64,000 nucleotides of DNA from the NCBI GenBank assembly GCA_000504425.1, contig KI632513.1:787629-851628 (forward strand). Direction: 5' to 3'. Shown one piece after another: positions 33,510-43,259 of the stretch (its first letter is position 1; every line of letters begins with the position of its first letter). The DNA comes from Rhodopseudomonas palustris JSC-3b. Lineage in GTDB: Bacteria > Pseudomonadota > Alphaproteobacteria > Rhizobiales > Xanthobacteraceae. The notes under the pieces are model-generated. The model saw only the letters and a program-made list of their open reading frames with translations. It was not told the origin of the DNA and did no database searches. The position numbers were made by a program, and so were the translations under genes.

Positions 33510-34154
33510 ATGTTGCATTGGTTTCGCGCCTTTCTCCCCCGGGAAGAGAGGTTTTTTGACCTGTTCGCTCGGCATTCTGATACCGTCCAAAAAGGTGCTG
33601 AGGCACTTCAGGATATGCTGCGCGGCGGCAAGGAAACGCCGCTGCATTGCCAGCGCATCAGCCAGTTCGAGGCCGAGGCCGATGCCATCACCCGCGAGGT
33701 GCTGACCGCGGTGCGGCGCACCTTCATCACCCCGTTCGACCGGGTCGACATCAAGAACCTGATCACCTCGATGGACGACGCCATCGACCAGATGCAGCAG
33801 ACCAGCAAGGCGGTGATCCTGTTCGAGGTTCACGAATTCGAACCGCCGATGCGCGAGATCGGCACCTTGCTGGTGGAGAGCGCCAAGCTGGTCGGTCGGG
33901 CGCTGCCGCTGCTCAAGTCGATCGGGCCCAATGTCGCGATGCTGTCGGCGATCACCGAGGAACTCGGCAAGCTCGAGGGCCGGGTCGACGATCTGCACGA
34001 CATCGGCCTCAAGGAACTGTTCCTGAAACACCGCAACGCCAACACCATGGATTTCGTGGTCGGCGCCGAGATCTACGACCATCTCGAAAAGGTCGCCGAC
34101 CGTTTCGACGACGTCGCCAACGAGATCAACAGCATCGTCATCGAACAGGTTTAG
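33510..34154 (+). CDS. DUF47/PhoU-like phosphate transport regulator
   Basis: A 214-residue all-helical protein of the DUF47 (PhoU-related) family. It begins MLHWFRAFLPREERFFDLFA, and it has the acidic repeats FEAEADAITREVL and MDDAIDQMQQTSKAVILFE typical of the two PhoU-type helical bundles that bind metal ions. The ATG at 33510 fits the usual family start; one at 33498 adds four residues. It lies 14 bases before the Pit transporter gene. In known DUF47-Pit pairs it modulates phosphate uptake. Confidence 0.9.
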   Translation: MLHWFRAFLPREERFFDLFARHSDTVQKGAEALQDMLRGGKETPLHCQRISQFEAEADAITREVLTAVRRTFITPFDRVDIKNLITSMDDAIDQMQQTSKAVILFEVHEFEPPMREIGTLLVESAKLVGRALPLLKSIGPNVAMLSAITEELGKLEGRVDDLHDIGLKELFLKHRNANTMDFVVGAEIYDHLEKVADRFDDVANEINSIVIEQV

Positions 34155-34168
34155 GGTAGGGCCGCGCC

Positions 34169-35173
34169 GTGGACGCCACGCTAGGGCTACCGATCCTGAT
34201 CGGGCTGATCGCAGTTGCGCTGCTGTTCGACTTTCTGAACGGTCTGCACGACGCCGCCAATTCCATCGCCACCATCGTTTCGACGCGGGTGCTGCGGCCG
34301 CAATATGCGGTGCTGTGGGCGGCGTTCTTCAATTTCATCGCCTTCATGGTGTTCGGGCTGCACGTCGCCACCACCATTGGCACCGGCATCATTGCCCCGG
34401 GGGTGATCGATGCGCAGGTGGTGTTCGGGGCGCTATGCGGCGCCATCATCTGGAACATCATCACCTGGGCGCTCGGCATTCCCTCCAGTTCCTCCCATGC
34501 CCTGATCGGCGGCCTGATCGGCGCCGGCGTCGCCAAAGCCGGTCTGTCCGCAGCGGTGTGGAGCGGGCTGTCCAAGGCGCTGCTGGCGATCGTGCTGTCG
34601 CCGCTGGTCGGGTTCCTGCTGGCCCTGGTGCTGGTGGCGATCGTGTCCTGGGCTGCGGTGCGGTCCACGCCCTATGCGGTCGACCGCGCGTTCCGGATTC
34701 TGCAATTTGCCTCGGCCTCGCTGTATTCGCTCGGCCATGGCGGCAATGACGCCCAGAAGACCATGGGTATCATCGCCGTGCTGCTGTACTCGCAGGGCTA
34801 TCTTGGTAGCGAATTCTCGGTGCCGTTCTGGGTGGTGCTGTCGTGCCAGGCGGCGATGGCGCTCGGCACGCTGCTCGGCGGCTGGCGCATCGTGCGCACC
34901 ATGGGGCTGCGCATCACCAAGCTGACGCCGATGCAGGGTTTTTGTGCGGAAACCGGCGGCGCCGCGACGCTGTTCATGGCGACCTTCCTGGGCGTGCCGG
35001 TCTCGACCACCCACACCATTACCGGCGCGATCGTCGGCGTTGGCGCCGCGCGCCGCATGTCGGCGGTGCGCTGGAATGTGGCCAGCTCAATCGTTTACGC
35101 CTGGGTGATCACCATTCCGGCGTCGGCCCTGGTGGCGGCCGCCGCCTATTATGCCGTGCAACTGGTGCGCTGA
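34169..35173 (+). CDS. pit: Inorganic phosphate transporter, Pit family
   Basis: A 334-residue membrane permease for metal-phosphate import or export. Two copies of the family signature are visible: FLNGLHDAANSIATIVSTRV near the N-terminus, and YSLGHGGNDAQKTMGIIAVL in the second half. It has about ten hydrophobic segments. A GTG start follows GGGTAGGG. Together with the DUF47 gene it forms a two-gene operon for low-affinity phosphate transport. Confidence 0.93.
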   Translation: MDATLGLPILIGLIAVALLFDFLNGLHDAANSIATIVSTRVLRPQYAVLWAAFFNFIAFMVFGLHVATTIGTGIIAPGVIDAQVVFGALCGAIIWNIITWALGIPSSSSHALIGGLIGAGVAKAGLSAAVWSGLSKALLAIVLSPLVGFLLALVLVAIVSWAAVRSTPYAVDRAFRILQFASASLYSLGHGGNDAQKTMGIIAVLLYSQGYLGSEFSVPFWVVLSCQAAMALGTLLGGWRIVRTMGLRITKLTPMQGFCAETGGAATLFMATFLGVPVSTTHTITGAIVGVGAARRMSAVRWNVASSIVYAWVITIPASALVAAAAYYAVQLVR

Positions 35174-35177
35174 GCGA

Positions 35178-35492
35178 TCACGCCACCAGTTTCAGTCCGA
35201 CGATCCCGGCGACGATCAGGCCGATGCACATCAGCCGCAGCGCCGTCGCCGGGTCGCCGAACAGGATAATGCCGAGCACCGCGGTGCCGGCGGCGCCGAT
35301 TCCGGCCCACACCGCGTAGGCGGTGCCGACTGGGATCGCTTTTAGCGCCAGCCCGAGCAGCAGCACCGAGCCGACCATGCAGATCAACGTGCCGATGGTC
35401 GGCAGCGGCCGGGTAAAACTGTCGGTGTATTTGAGGCCGATCGCCCAGCCGATTTCCAAAAGTCCACCAAGGAAGAGATAGATCCAGGCCAT
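35178..35492 (-). CDS. gdx: SMR-family guanidinium exporter (Gdx/SugE)
   Basis: A 104-residue small multidrug resistance protein with four membrane helices. It starts MAWIYLFLGGLLEIGWAIGL; the glutamate in LLEIGWA is the coupling residue. GTAYAVWAGIGAAGTAVLGI is the signature of the SugE/Gdx branch, which exports guanidinium rather than quaternary amines. The ATG follows GGGAGG. A two-hairpin guanidine-II riboswitch sits in its leader (35556-35600), which agrees with this substrate. It converges on the Pit gene with four bases between them. Confidence 0.93.
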   Translation of the reverse strand: MAWIYLFLGGLLEIGWAIGLKYTDSFTRPLPTIGTLICMVGSVLLLGLALKAIPVGTAYAVWAGIGAAGTAVLGIILFGDPATALRLMCIGLIVAGIVGLKLVA

Positions 35493-35555
35493 CAGGCCTC
35501 CCTGCGCCGGGCGCCCGCTCACAGCGCGGCCACGCCAAGGCGTCATCCGAAAGGG

Positions 35556-35600
35556 GGCCGGGCCGTCCCAGCCAAATGGGTGATTTTGAGGTCGTCCTCG
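35556..35600 (-). promoter_or_regulatory. Guanidine-II (mini-ykkC) riboswitch
   Basis: On the minus strand two stem-loops follow each other: gagg-acga-cctc (35599-35588) and ggctggg-acgg-cccggcc (35573-35556), separated by 14 bases. Both loops are ACGR, the defining feature of the mini-ykkC/guanidine-II class, in which the two loops kiss and bind guanidinium. The element lies 64 bases upstream of the Gdx start codon, between it and the divergent prfC. Location and loop sequences together make this a strong call. Confidence 0.9.
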
Positions 35601-35687
35601 GCTCTCTATATGAGAGACGCCGTTCCGCGACGCAACCGGGGCCTTGCCCCTTGATCGCGCCCGCTTTCCCTGCCACAGGCTGCAGCC

Positions 35688-37313
35688 ATGTCCGACATCG
35701 CCCAACCGGCGGCCTCGACGCCGTCTCCGTCCGCCCCGCTGGCCGCCGAAGTGGCGCGCCGCCGTACCTTTGCGATCATTTCGCATCCAGACGCCGGCAA
35801 GACCACGCTCACCGAAAAGCTGCTGCTGTTCGGCGGCGCCATCAATCTCGCCGGCCAGGTCAAGGCCAAGGGCGAGCGCCGCAACACCCGGTCCGACTGG
35901 ATGAAGATCGAGCGCGACCGCGGCATCTCGGTGGTGACCTCGGTGATGACCTTCGAGTTCGACGGGCTGGTGTTCAACCTGCTCGACACCCCAGGCCACG
36001 AAGACTTTTCGGAAGATACCTATCGGACGCTGACCGCGGTCGACAGCGCGGTGATGGTGATCGACGCCGCCAAGGGCATCGAGGCGCGCACCCGCAAGCT
36101 GTTCGAAGTGTGCCGGCTGCGCGACATTCCGATCATCACCTTCATCAACAAGATGGACCGCGAAAGCCGCGACGTGTTCGATCTGTTGGACGAGATCGAA
36201 AAGACGCTGGCGCTCGACACCACGCCGATGACCTGGCCGGTCGGCCGCGGCCGCGATTTCCTCGGCACCTATGATCTGCGCGACGGCGGCGTGCGCCTGT
36301 TGGAAGGCGGCGGCGCCAAGACCGGCGCGGCCGAGCAGATCGACATTGCCGATCTCGGCAAGCGTCATCCCAATCTCGACGTCGCCGCGGTCCAGGAAGA
36401 ACTGGAACTGGTGTCGGAGGCCTGCAAGCCGTTCGATCTGGAAGCGTTCCGCGAGGGCCATCTGACCCCGGTGTATTTCGGCTCGGCGCTGCGCAATTTC
36501 GGCGTCGGCGACCTGCTGCAGGGGCTCGGCCGGTTCGCGCCGCCGCCGCGCGCCCAGGACAGCGATCTGCGCAAGGTCGAGGCCAGCGAACCGCGCATGA
36601 GCGCGTTCGTTTTCAAGATCCAAGCCAATATGGACCCCAACCACCGCGACCGCATCGCCTTTGCGCGGCTGTGCTCCGGCAAGCTGACGCGCGGCATGAA
36701 GGCCAAGCTGGTGCGCACCGGCAAGAACATGTCGCTGTCGGCGCCGCAGTTTTTCTTCGCGCAGGACCGTTCGGTGGCCGATGAGGCCTTTGCGGGCGAC
36801 GTGGTCGGCATTCCCAATCACGGCACGCTGCGCATCGGCGATACGCTCACCGAGGGTGAGGATGTCACCTTTGTCGGCGTGCCGTCATTCGCGCCGGAAA
36901 TCGTGCGCCGCGTCCGCCTGAAGGACGCGATGAAGGCCAAGAAGCTGAAGGAAGCGCTGCAGCAGATGTCCGAAGAGGGCGTGGTGCAGGTGTTCCGCCC
37001 GCGCGACGGCGCCCCGGCGCTGGTCGGCGTGGTCGGCTCGCTGCAGCTCGACGTGCTGAAAGCGCGGCTCGACGCCGAATATCAGTTGCCGGTGGAATTC
37101 GAAGTGTCGGAATTCCAGCTGGCGCGCTGGATTTCGTCGGCCGACCGCAAGAAGCTCGACGCCTTCATTGCCGCCAACAACTCATCGATTGCCGATGATG
37201 TCGATGGCGATCCGGTCTATCTCGCCAAGAACGAGTTCTATCTCGGCTACACCCGCGAGCGTGCCGAAGACATCACCTTCTCGAACGTCAAGGACGTCAA
37301 GAAGAAGGTTTGA
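35688..37313 (+). CDS. prfC: Peptide chain release factor 3
   Basis: A 541-residue translational GTPase that recycles release factors 1 and 2 after peptide release. It has the P-loop SHPDAGKTTLTEKLL, the switch region RGISVVTSVMTFE, LLDTPGHEDFSEDTYR and the base-specific FINKMDRESRDVFDLLDEIE. The length matches RF3 (about 530), and the C-terminal domain (VPSFAPEIVRRVRLKDAMK) is present. The gene diverges from gdx. A stem (ggcgag/ctcgcc) just after the stop may aid termination. Confidence 0.96.
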   Translation: MSDIAQPAASTPSPSAPLAAEVARRRTFAIISHPDAGKTTLTEKLLLFGGAINLAGQVKAKGERRNTRSDWMKIERDRGISVVTSVMTFEFDGLVFNLLDTPGHEDFSEDTYRTLTAVDSAVMVIDAAKGIEARTRKLFEVCRLRDIPIITFINKMDRESRDVFDLLDEIEKTLALDTTPMTWPVGRGRDFLGTYDLRDGGVRLLEGGGAKTGAAEQIDIADLGKRHPNLDVAAVQEELELVSEACKPFDLEAFREGHLTPVYFGSALRNFGVGDLLQGLGRFAPPPRAQDSDLRKVEASEPRMSAFVFKIQANMDPNHRDRIAFARLCSGKLTRGMKAKLVRTGKNMSLSAPQFFFAQDRSVADEAFAGDVVGIPNHGTLRIGDTLTEGEDVTFVGVPSFAPEIVRRVRLKDAMKAKKLKEALQQMSEEGVVQVFRPRDGAPALVGVVGSLQLDVLKARLDAEYQLPVEFEVSEFQLARWISSADRKKLDAFIAANNSSIADDVDGDPVYLAKNEFYLGYTRERAEDITFSNVKDVKKKV

Positions 37314-37568
37314 GGCGAGGGCGTTTGTGCTCGCCACGGCTGCCCGGCCTGACGCCGCGCGCCGCCCGGCCGATGCCGGTCGGTGGTTATACTGTTGATC
37401 ACAACATTCGCTGACTTGGTGTGCGGCGTGGCAAAAAGGTCACGCCGTTCGTCTTTGCTAGGGACTCTCAGTAGAAACCCGTACCATTCGCCCCCGGTTC
37501 GCCCCTAGATTTGAACCATTAAACGGCCACTGCACAACAAGCGGCCGCATTCATTTCAGGGGCGTCAG

Positions 37569-38930
37569 GTGCGAGTTATTGCAAAGGCCCGCGCGATAGC
37601 ACTTGCTATCAGCACTGCAGCGATCGCCGCGGTGACTGTATTCGCGCCCGCGTCCCCCACCGCCGCGCAGACGGTGACACCTGTGACCCCGGCCGCGGTG
37701 GTGCAGGGCGATTATGAAGCGCTGTTCGCGCAGATGTATCGCAACCCGTCCGATCTCGATGTCAGCTTCCGGTTCGCGCACGAGGCCGTGCAGCGCGGCG
37801 ACTATGAGGCGGCGATCGGCGCGCTGGAACGGATGCTGTTCTTCAACCCCGATCTGCCGCGGGTGAAGCTTGAACTCGGCGTGCTGTATTTCAAGCTCGG
37901 CTCCTATGACATCGCGCGCGGCTATCTGCAGGACGCGATCAAGGGCGCCAATGTGCCGGACGAAATCCGCGCCAAGGTGCGCGCCTATCTGACTGAGATC
38001 GACCGGCAACTCTCGGTGCACGACTACAGCGTGTTCCTGCATTCCGGTATCCGCTATCAGACCAACGCCAATGTCGGCCCGAACGGCTTGTTGGTGCGTG
38101 TGTGGGGGAATGATGCCATTCTCGATCCACGCTTTGGCAAGCAGGCTGACTTCAACGCCTATCAGACGGCGGTCGCCAACTACACCTACAAGCTCAACCG
38201 GCGCGGCGATGCCATCGAACTCACGGTGATCGGGCTGAATTCACGGCAGAACAAGCTGAGCCAATACGATCTCGGCCTTGCCGAAGTGATGGTTGGCCAC
38301 CGCGTCGGGCTCGGCCAGAATGCCTCGATCAAATATTACGCGATCGGCGATCAAGTCTGGCTCGGCGATGCCACTTATTTCAATGCGCTCGGCGGCGGTG
38401 TGGCGGCGCGCACCACCTTGGGAGAGTGGGGGCTTGCGGAAGCGTTCGCGGAAACGCGCCATCGCCGCTTCTTCAATTCCAACAATTATCCGACCGCGTC
38501 CGAACAGACTGGCGATCTCACTACCGCAGGCCTGTTCACTGATCTGCGCTATCGCAGCCTGCATTGGACCAGCCGCTTCACCTTCGACACCAACCAGGCG
38601 ATCTACGACTTCAACAGCTACAAGCGCTATTCGATCGATATGGCATTGCCTTACGAATTTGCGCTCAGCGTGTTTGGAACGGCGCGCCAATTCGTGGTCG
38701 CGCCGACATTCGGCTACAGTTTTGTGCGCTATGACGCGCCCAATCCGATCGTCGATCCGTTCGTGGTTCGCCACGACAATGAATGGCGGGTCGGCGGCAT
38801 CTTCGATGCGCAATTGGTCGACAATATCGGCATTCGCACTCAGTTGAACTACTTCAAGATCAATTCCAATCTGCCGAACTACACCACCGACAATCTTGCG
38901 GTCTCGGTGGGACCGACCGTGCGGTTCTAA
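37569..38930 (+). CDS. TPR plus outer-membrane beta-barrel protein
   Basis: A 453-residue exported protein, GTG start. The signal peptide ends around ASPTAAQT (residues 1-34). A TPR region covers about 50-140 (FAHEAVQRGDYEAAIGALER and LELGVLYFKLGSYDIARGYL). The remaining 300 residues read as amphipathic beta strands ending in a terminal aromatic (VSVGPTVRF), as in outer-membrane barrels; the arrangement resembles Slam/DUF560 surface-assembly modulators. It lies 11 bases before a FecR-domain gene and starts a three-gene operon. It may export or display the FecR-domain partner; that is a guess from the domain layout. Confidence 0.83.
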   Translation: MRVIAKARAIALAISTAAIAAVTVFAPASPTAAQTVTPVTPAAVVQGDYEALFAQMYRNPSDLDVSFRFAHEAVQRGDYEAAIGALERMLFFNPDLPRVKLELGVLYFKLGSYDIARGYLQDAIKGANVPDEIRAKVRAYLTEIDRQLSVHDYSVFLHSGIRYQTNANVGPNGLLVRVWGNDAILDPRFGKQADFNAYQTAVANYTYKLNRRGDAIELTVIGLNSRQNKLSQYDLGLAEVMVGHRVGLGQNASIKYYAIGDQVWLGDATYFNALGGGVAARTTLGEWGLAEAFAETRHRRFFNSNNYPTASEQTGDLTTAGLFTDLRYRSLHWTSRFTFDTNQAIYDFNSYKRYSIDMALPYEFALSVFGTARQFVVAPTFGYSFVRYDAPNPIVDPFVVRHDNEWRVGGIFDAQLVDNIGIRTQLNYFKINSNLPNYTTDNLAVSVGPTVRF

Positions 38931-38941
38931 AGGAGCCTGCG

Positions 38942-40630
38942 ATGCAGCGGCGTGCACTGATGGCGACTGTAGCGGCGGTGGCGGCGCTGGCGGTGAGCAT
39001 GGCCGCACGGCCAGCGCTGGCGCAGGAGGTTGGCAAGGCCTCGGCCGTCAATCCGGCGGCGACCGCCAATCTGCGCACCATCACCATCGGCTCCTCGATC
39101 GAGCACAAGGAGCGCATCAAGACCGCCGCCGCAGGATCGGTGCAGATTCTGTTCGTCGATAAGACGTCGATGACCATCGGGCCGAACAGCGATCTCACCA
39201 TTGATGAATATGTCTACAATCCCAACGCTGGCACCGGCAAACTAGCTGCGACGCTCAGCAAAGGCGCGTTGCGCTTCGTTGGCGGGCAGATCAGCCATTC
39301 CGGCGATGCTGAAATCAAGACCGCATCGAGCGTGGTCGGCATTCGCGGCGGCGTGGCGCTGATCACGCCGCAGCACGTCTTTGCCGGCTACGGCACCTCG
39401 ACCGTCACCGGCCCAGGCGGCACCGTGACGCTCAATGCCGGCGAGTTCACCAGCGTGGTCGGCGGCGCGCCAACGGCGCCGGCGGCGCCTCCGCCGGGCT
39501 TCGTCGCCGGCTTGATCCAGAGTTTTCAGAGCGCGCCCGGGCAGAGCGGCGGCGCGCCGCGCGGAACGGCGTCGCCGAGCAATGTCGCTCGTGCGGAATC
39601 ACGGGCGACCGGGGGCAGCGGTTCGGTGACGGGCGAGTTGGTGCCGGGCGTCAACCAAATCCCGGTGCAGCGCATCAACCCGGGCGCGAGCTTGACGCAA
39701 ACCATTCAGACCACCACGCAATCCACCGCTGCTGAAGCGACCATCGCCAATACGCCGAGCCACTTGAAGGGCTTTGTCGGCGGCATGATGGCGACCAGCC
39801 GCGAACCGGGTGTGATGTCTGCCATCATCGGGCTGGCAGAATTGTTGATCAATCCGCCTAGCCGCCGGGTGCAGGCCAATTTCGTCGGCGGTCCTTTTGC
39901 TGGCCACGACTCGCCGGCAACCGTGTCCTTTAACTACCAATATGGCTCGCAAAACCCAGAGCTCGACCCGCGCAGCTACTATGTGGATCCCAAGAATTTT
40001 GGCGCGCTGCCGGCGATCGATCGTGAGGGACGGCCGATTTCGACCATTAATGGCCAGGCGCTGAACAGCCAATCCGGCGCGATGTACACCGTGACCGCCG
40101 AGCAGGCCCGGCAATATGCCTGGGCGCGCGGCTATGATCTGACGGTGTGCGATTGCGACTATACGCGCTGGGGGATCTGGAGCAGCAGCAGTCAGCAGGG
40201 TGGCGACAGCGCTGTGCTGAACGACGTCGCGAGCGGCTTCTGGGTGGCCGGTCGCACGATCAGCAACAGTGACGTGCCGACCGTGGGGCAGGCCAGCTAT
40301 GTCGGCCATGTGGTGGCGCAGGTGCAGAACTGCGGCAGCAGCTACATCACTGCTGGCAATCTCACCACTACGGTGGATTTCGCCAGCCGGCATGGCACAG
40401 CCTATGTGTCGAATTTCGACGGCTTGAACTATTCCGGCAATCTCTATGTGTCGCCGAGCCAGCCGCACCTCACCGCAGGTCTGAACTCAATCGGCAGCGA
40501 TCGCTCGATGTTGCTAAGTGGCGAGTTTTATCGCGGTCGCACGAGCCCGGTTGGCGAGATGGGCGGTGCGGCGCTGGTCAGCGGCACGAACTATCTCGGC
40601 AGCGGCATTTTTGCCGCACGCATGAAATAG
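38942..40630 (+). CDS. FecR-domain exported protein with TbpB-like C-terminal barrel
   Basis: A 562-residue secreted protein. The signal peptide ends ARPALAQE (about residue 28). A FecR domain follows (about 45-185), with RIKTAAAGSVQILFVDKTSM, TKLAATLSKGALRF-like sequence (GKLAATLSKGALRFVGG) and ASSVVGIRGGVALI. A Gly/Ser/Thr-rich linker leads to a C-terminal part rich in small residues (VDFASRHGTAYVSNFDGLNY and SGEFYRGRTSPVGEMGGAAL) that resembles transferrin-binding protein B-type barrels. Other such proteins are surface-exposed. It is flanked by the barrel gene and the adenylate cyclase gene. Confidence 0.83.
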   Translation: MQRRALMATVAAVAALAVSMAARPALAQEVGKASAVNPAATANLRTITIGSSIEHKERIKTAAAGSVQILFVDKTSMTIGPNSDLTIDEYVYNPNAGTGKLAATLSKGALRFVGGQISHSGDAEIKTASSVVGIRGGVALITPQHVFAGYGTSTVTGPGGTVTLNAGEFTSVVGGAPTAPAAPPPGFVAGLIQSFQSAPGQSGGAPRGTASPSNVARAESRATGGSGSVTGELVPGVNQIPVQRINPGASLTQTIQTTTQSTAAEATIANTPSHLKGFVGGMMATSREPGVMSAIIGLAELLINPPSRRVQANFVGGPFAGHDSPATVSFNYQYGSQNPELDPRSYYVDPKNFGALPAIDREGRPISTINGQALNSQSGAMYTVTAEQARQYAWARGYDLTVCDCDYTRWGIWSSSSQQGGDSAVLNDVASGFWVAGRTISNSDVPTVGQASYVGHVVAQVQNCGSSYITAGNLTTTVDFASRHGTAYVSNFDGLNYSGNLYVSPSQPHLTAGLNSIGSDRSMLLSGEFYRGRTSPVGEMGGAALVSGTNYLGSGIFAARMK

Positions 40631-40665
40631 CCGTTGGGCGCAAGTGGCGCGGTGGGGAGGGCAGG

Positions 40666-42939
40666 ATGAGCGGCCGATCCCCGCATAGCGCACCAGATTG
40701 GCGGCGCCGCGCGGCGTGGGTCGGCGTCCGGCTGCGTCGGTTCGCCCGCAGTCGCACCGGGCAAGCGCTGGCCGCGGCTTTGCTGACAGTGCTGGTGCTG
40801 ACCTTGCTGCGCGCCTTCAATCCCTGGGTGGTCACCGAATTTCGTGATCGCACCTTTGATGCCTATCAGCGACTGTTGCCTCGGCCTTACAGCGCGCAGC
40901 CAGTGCGAATTGTCGATATCGACGAGGCCTCGATCGAAGCATTCGGGCAATGGCCGTGGCCGCGCAGCCGGCTGGCGGCGATGAACCGCCGGCTTGGCGA
41001 ACTTGGCGCCGGCGCGGTTGCTTACGACATCATTTTTGCCGAGCCCGATCGCACCACGCCATCGCGGATCGCCGCCGACCTGGCGTTGTCGGATGGCGAC
41101 GAGCATGAGCGCGCCATTGCCGTGCTGAAAACGCTACCTGACCACGATAAACTGTTCGCCGAGGCGATCGGCCAGACCGCGACCGTGCTCGGCTTTGCCG
41201 CCAGCCGGCTCAGCAACGAGCTGCGGCCGCCGGTGAAGGCCGGGTTGGCCTTTGTCGGTGTTGAGCCGAGCAAGGTGCTGCGGCCCTTTCACGGCGCGAT
41301 CGTCAATCTGCCATTGCTCAATCAAGCCGCTGCCGGTGTCGGCGCCATCAATCTCAGTGCGCGCGACCGCAGCGGCGTGATCCGCCGCGTGCCGATGCTG
41401 CTGTCGGATGGCAAGCAGATCTATCCGAACCTCGCGATCGAGGCGCTGCGGGTCGCGCAAGGCCAGCAGAGCGTGGTGGTGCGCGGCACCGGCGCCAGCG
41501 GCGAGGCCGACACCGGCCACGCGGCGCTGCTCGACATGCGCGTCGGAGCGTTTCGGCTGCCACTCACCAATGATGGCGAGGCCTGGGTTTATTTCGATCG
41601 TGACCGGCCGGAGCGCTACGTCTCGGTCAAGGACCTGTTCGACCCCGCCAAGGACAGCGCGGTGCGCGAGCGCATCGAAGGATCGATCGTGCTGGTCGGC
41701 ACTTCGGCGTCTGGGCTGCTCGATGCCCGCGCCACGCCGCTTGGTGAAACCGTGCCCGGTGTGGCGATCCTGGCGCAGTTGCTCGAGCAGATTTTGGCGC
41801 AGGATTTTGTCGATCGGCCGGATTGGGCCGATGGTTTTGAGATCGTGCTGACGGTGTTGCTCGGGCTGTCGATCGCCGGACTGGTGCCGTTGATCGGGGC
41901 GCGGTTTTCGCTGATCGCGGGTGTGGTCGTGCTGATCGCCGCAATCGCGGCATCCTGGTACGCTTTTGTTCATTTCCGCCTGCTGATCGATCCGATCTAT
42001 CCGTCGCTGGCGACGCTCGCCACTTACATCGCGGTCGAGCGCGTGCTGCATCTCGCCGCCGATCGCGACAAGGCCTTTGCCCGCCAGGCCTTTGCGCAAT
42101 ATCTGGCGCCGGAGCTGCTGGCGCGGCTGGAAAGCTCGCCGGACGGCATGAAGCTTGGCGGCGAGAACCGCGAGCTGACCGTGATGTTCATGGATGTGCG
42201 CGGTTTCACGCCGCTGTCGGAAGCGTTGAGCGCGACCGAACTGGTCGATTTCATCAACACGCTGCTGGCGCCGCTGACCGATGCGATTCAGGCCGAACTC
42301 GGCACGATCGACAAATATATCGGCGACTCGATCATGGCGTTCTGGAACGCGCCAGTCGATGTCGAGGATCATGCCACGCGCGCCTGCCGGGCGGCGCTGG
42401 CGATGCGCGCCGCGCTGCAATCTCTCAATGACACCGACGCTTTTGGCTTTGCCGCGCGCGGCATGGCGGAGCCTAAGGTCCGGATCGGCATCGGTCTTAA
42501 CACCGGGCTGGCCTGCGTCGGTAATATGGGGTCGGCGAAACGCTTCAATTATTCGGCGATGGGCGATGTCGTGAACGTCGCAGCGCGCATCGAGGCGGCG
42601 ACCAAGGATTTTGGCGTCGATATTTTGGTGTCGGAGCAGGTGGCGCGGGCGGCGCAAGGCATTGCGCTGCTGGAGGCCGGCGAGATCAAGCTGAAAGGGA
42701 CCTCGCGTCCGACGCGGCTGTTCGCCGTGCTCGGTACCACGGCTGGAGCCGAGGCGCGCGGCTTCGCCGCCCTGCAGGGCCTGCATGGCGAGTTGTTGCA
42801 GGCGATCGCTGTGGGCGATTGCGCCCATGCCGAGGTGCTGCTGGCGCGTTGCCGTGCCCAGTGCGGTGATGATTACGCAGGGTTGTATCAGCGCCTGGCG
42901 CAACGCATCGGTGTGCTCGCTTGCGATGCGCGCGGGTGA
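40666..42939 (+). CDS. CHASE2-domain adenylate/guanylate cyclase
   Basis: A 757-residue membrane-bound class III cyclase. One N-terminal helix (about 35-55) is followed by a periplasmic CHASE2 sensor (60-380; RIVDIDEASIEAFGQWPWPR and GRSI-like EGSIVLVGTSASGL). Three membrane helices (395-460) lead to the catalytic domain (490-680). The domain has the metal-binding ELTVMFMDVRGFTPLSEAL, then YIGDSIMAFWNAPVD and FNYSAMGDVVNVAARIEAA. Intact catalytic aspartates suggest activity. The gene follows the FecR-domain gene with 35 bases between; the FecR, barrel and CHASE2-cyclase trio is a recurring combination in Alphaproteobacteria. Confidence 0.93.
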   Translation: MSGRSPHSAPDWRRRAAWVGVRLRRFARSRTGQALAAALLTVLVLTLLRAFNPWVVTEFRDRTFDAYQRLLPRPYSAQPVRIVDIDEASIEAFGQWPWPRSRLAAMNRRLGELGAGAVAYDIIFAEPDRTTPSRIAADLALSDGDEHERAIAVLKTLPDHDKLFAEAIGQTATVLGFAASRLSNELRPPVKAGLAFVGVEPSKVLRPFHGAIVNLPLLNQAAAGVGAINLSARDRSGVIRRVPMLLSDGKQIYPNLAIEALRVAQGQQSVVVRGTGASGEADTGHAALLDMRVGAFRLPLTNDGEAWVYFDRDRPERYVSVKDLFDPAKDSAVRERIEGSIVLVGTSASGLLDARATPLGETVPGVAILAQLLEQILAQDFVDRPDWADGFEIVLTVLLGLSIAGLVPLIGARFSLIAGVVVLIAAIAASWYAFVHFRLLIDPIYPSLATLATYIAVERVLHLAADRDKAFARQAFAQYLAPELLARLESSPDGMKLGGENRELTVMFMDVRGFTPLSEALSATELVDFINTLLAPLTDAIQAELGTIDKYIGDSIMAFWNAPVDVEDHATRACRAALAMRAALQSLNDTDAFGFAARGMAEPKVRIGIGLNTGLACVGNMGSAKRFNYSAMGDVVNVAARIEAATKDFGVDILVSEQVARAAQGIALLEAGEIKLKGTSRPTRLFAVLGTTAGAEARGFAALQGLHGELLQAIAVGDCAHAEVLLARCRAQCGDDYAGLYQRLAQRIGVLACDARG

Positions 42940-43259
42940 ATCGCCCGCCAATGCCGTCGCCGAGCGGCATAGCGCACGGCTCATGGCCTGAATCAGAAGG
43001 GTGCGGCGCAACACGGGAGCTCGAGTCGCCGTTCATTTTGGTTGCGGTTCATGATGCGGCGCAACTAGAGCGCGAGCGATCCGGGGTGGTCTTGTGGATA
43101 AAATCTAGGCAAACGGTAATATGATGGGGTGTGTGGTCGGTTTCTGTCGCCGATTTGCCACACGTCGAACCTGATGCCAGCCGCACTGCATCAAAACGAA
43201 TGCAATTCTCCGAGAAAGGAGCGAGATGGCGCCATTGAATTGTTAAGGAGACTTCAACC
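42940..43259. other. 320-base region before the porin gene
   Basis: No gene is supported. It must carry the promoter of the strongly translated outer-membrane protein gene at 43260. AAGGAG lies 15 bases before its ATG, and a second purine-rich AAAGGAG at 43214. I see no riboswitch or long palindrome. Confidence 0.5.
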
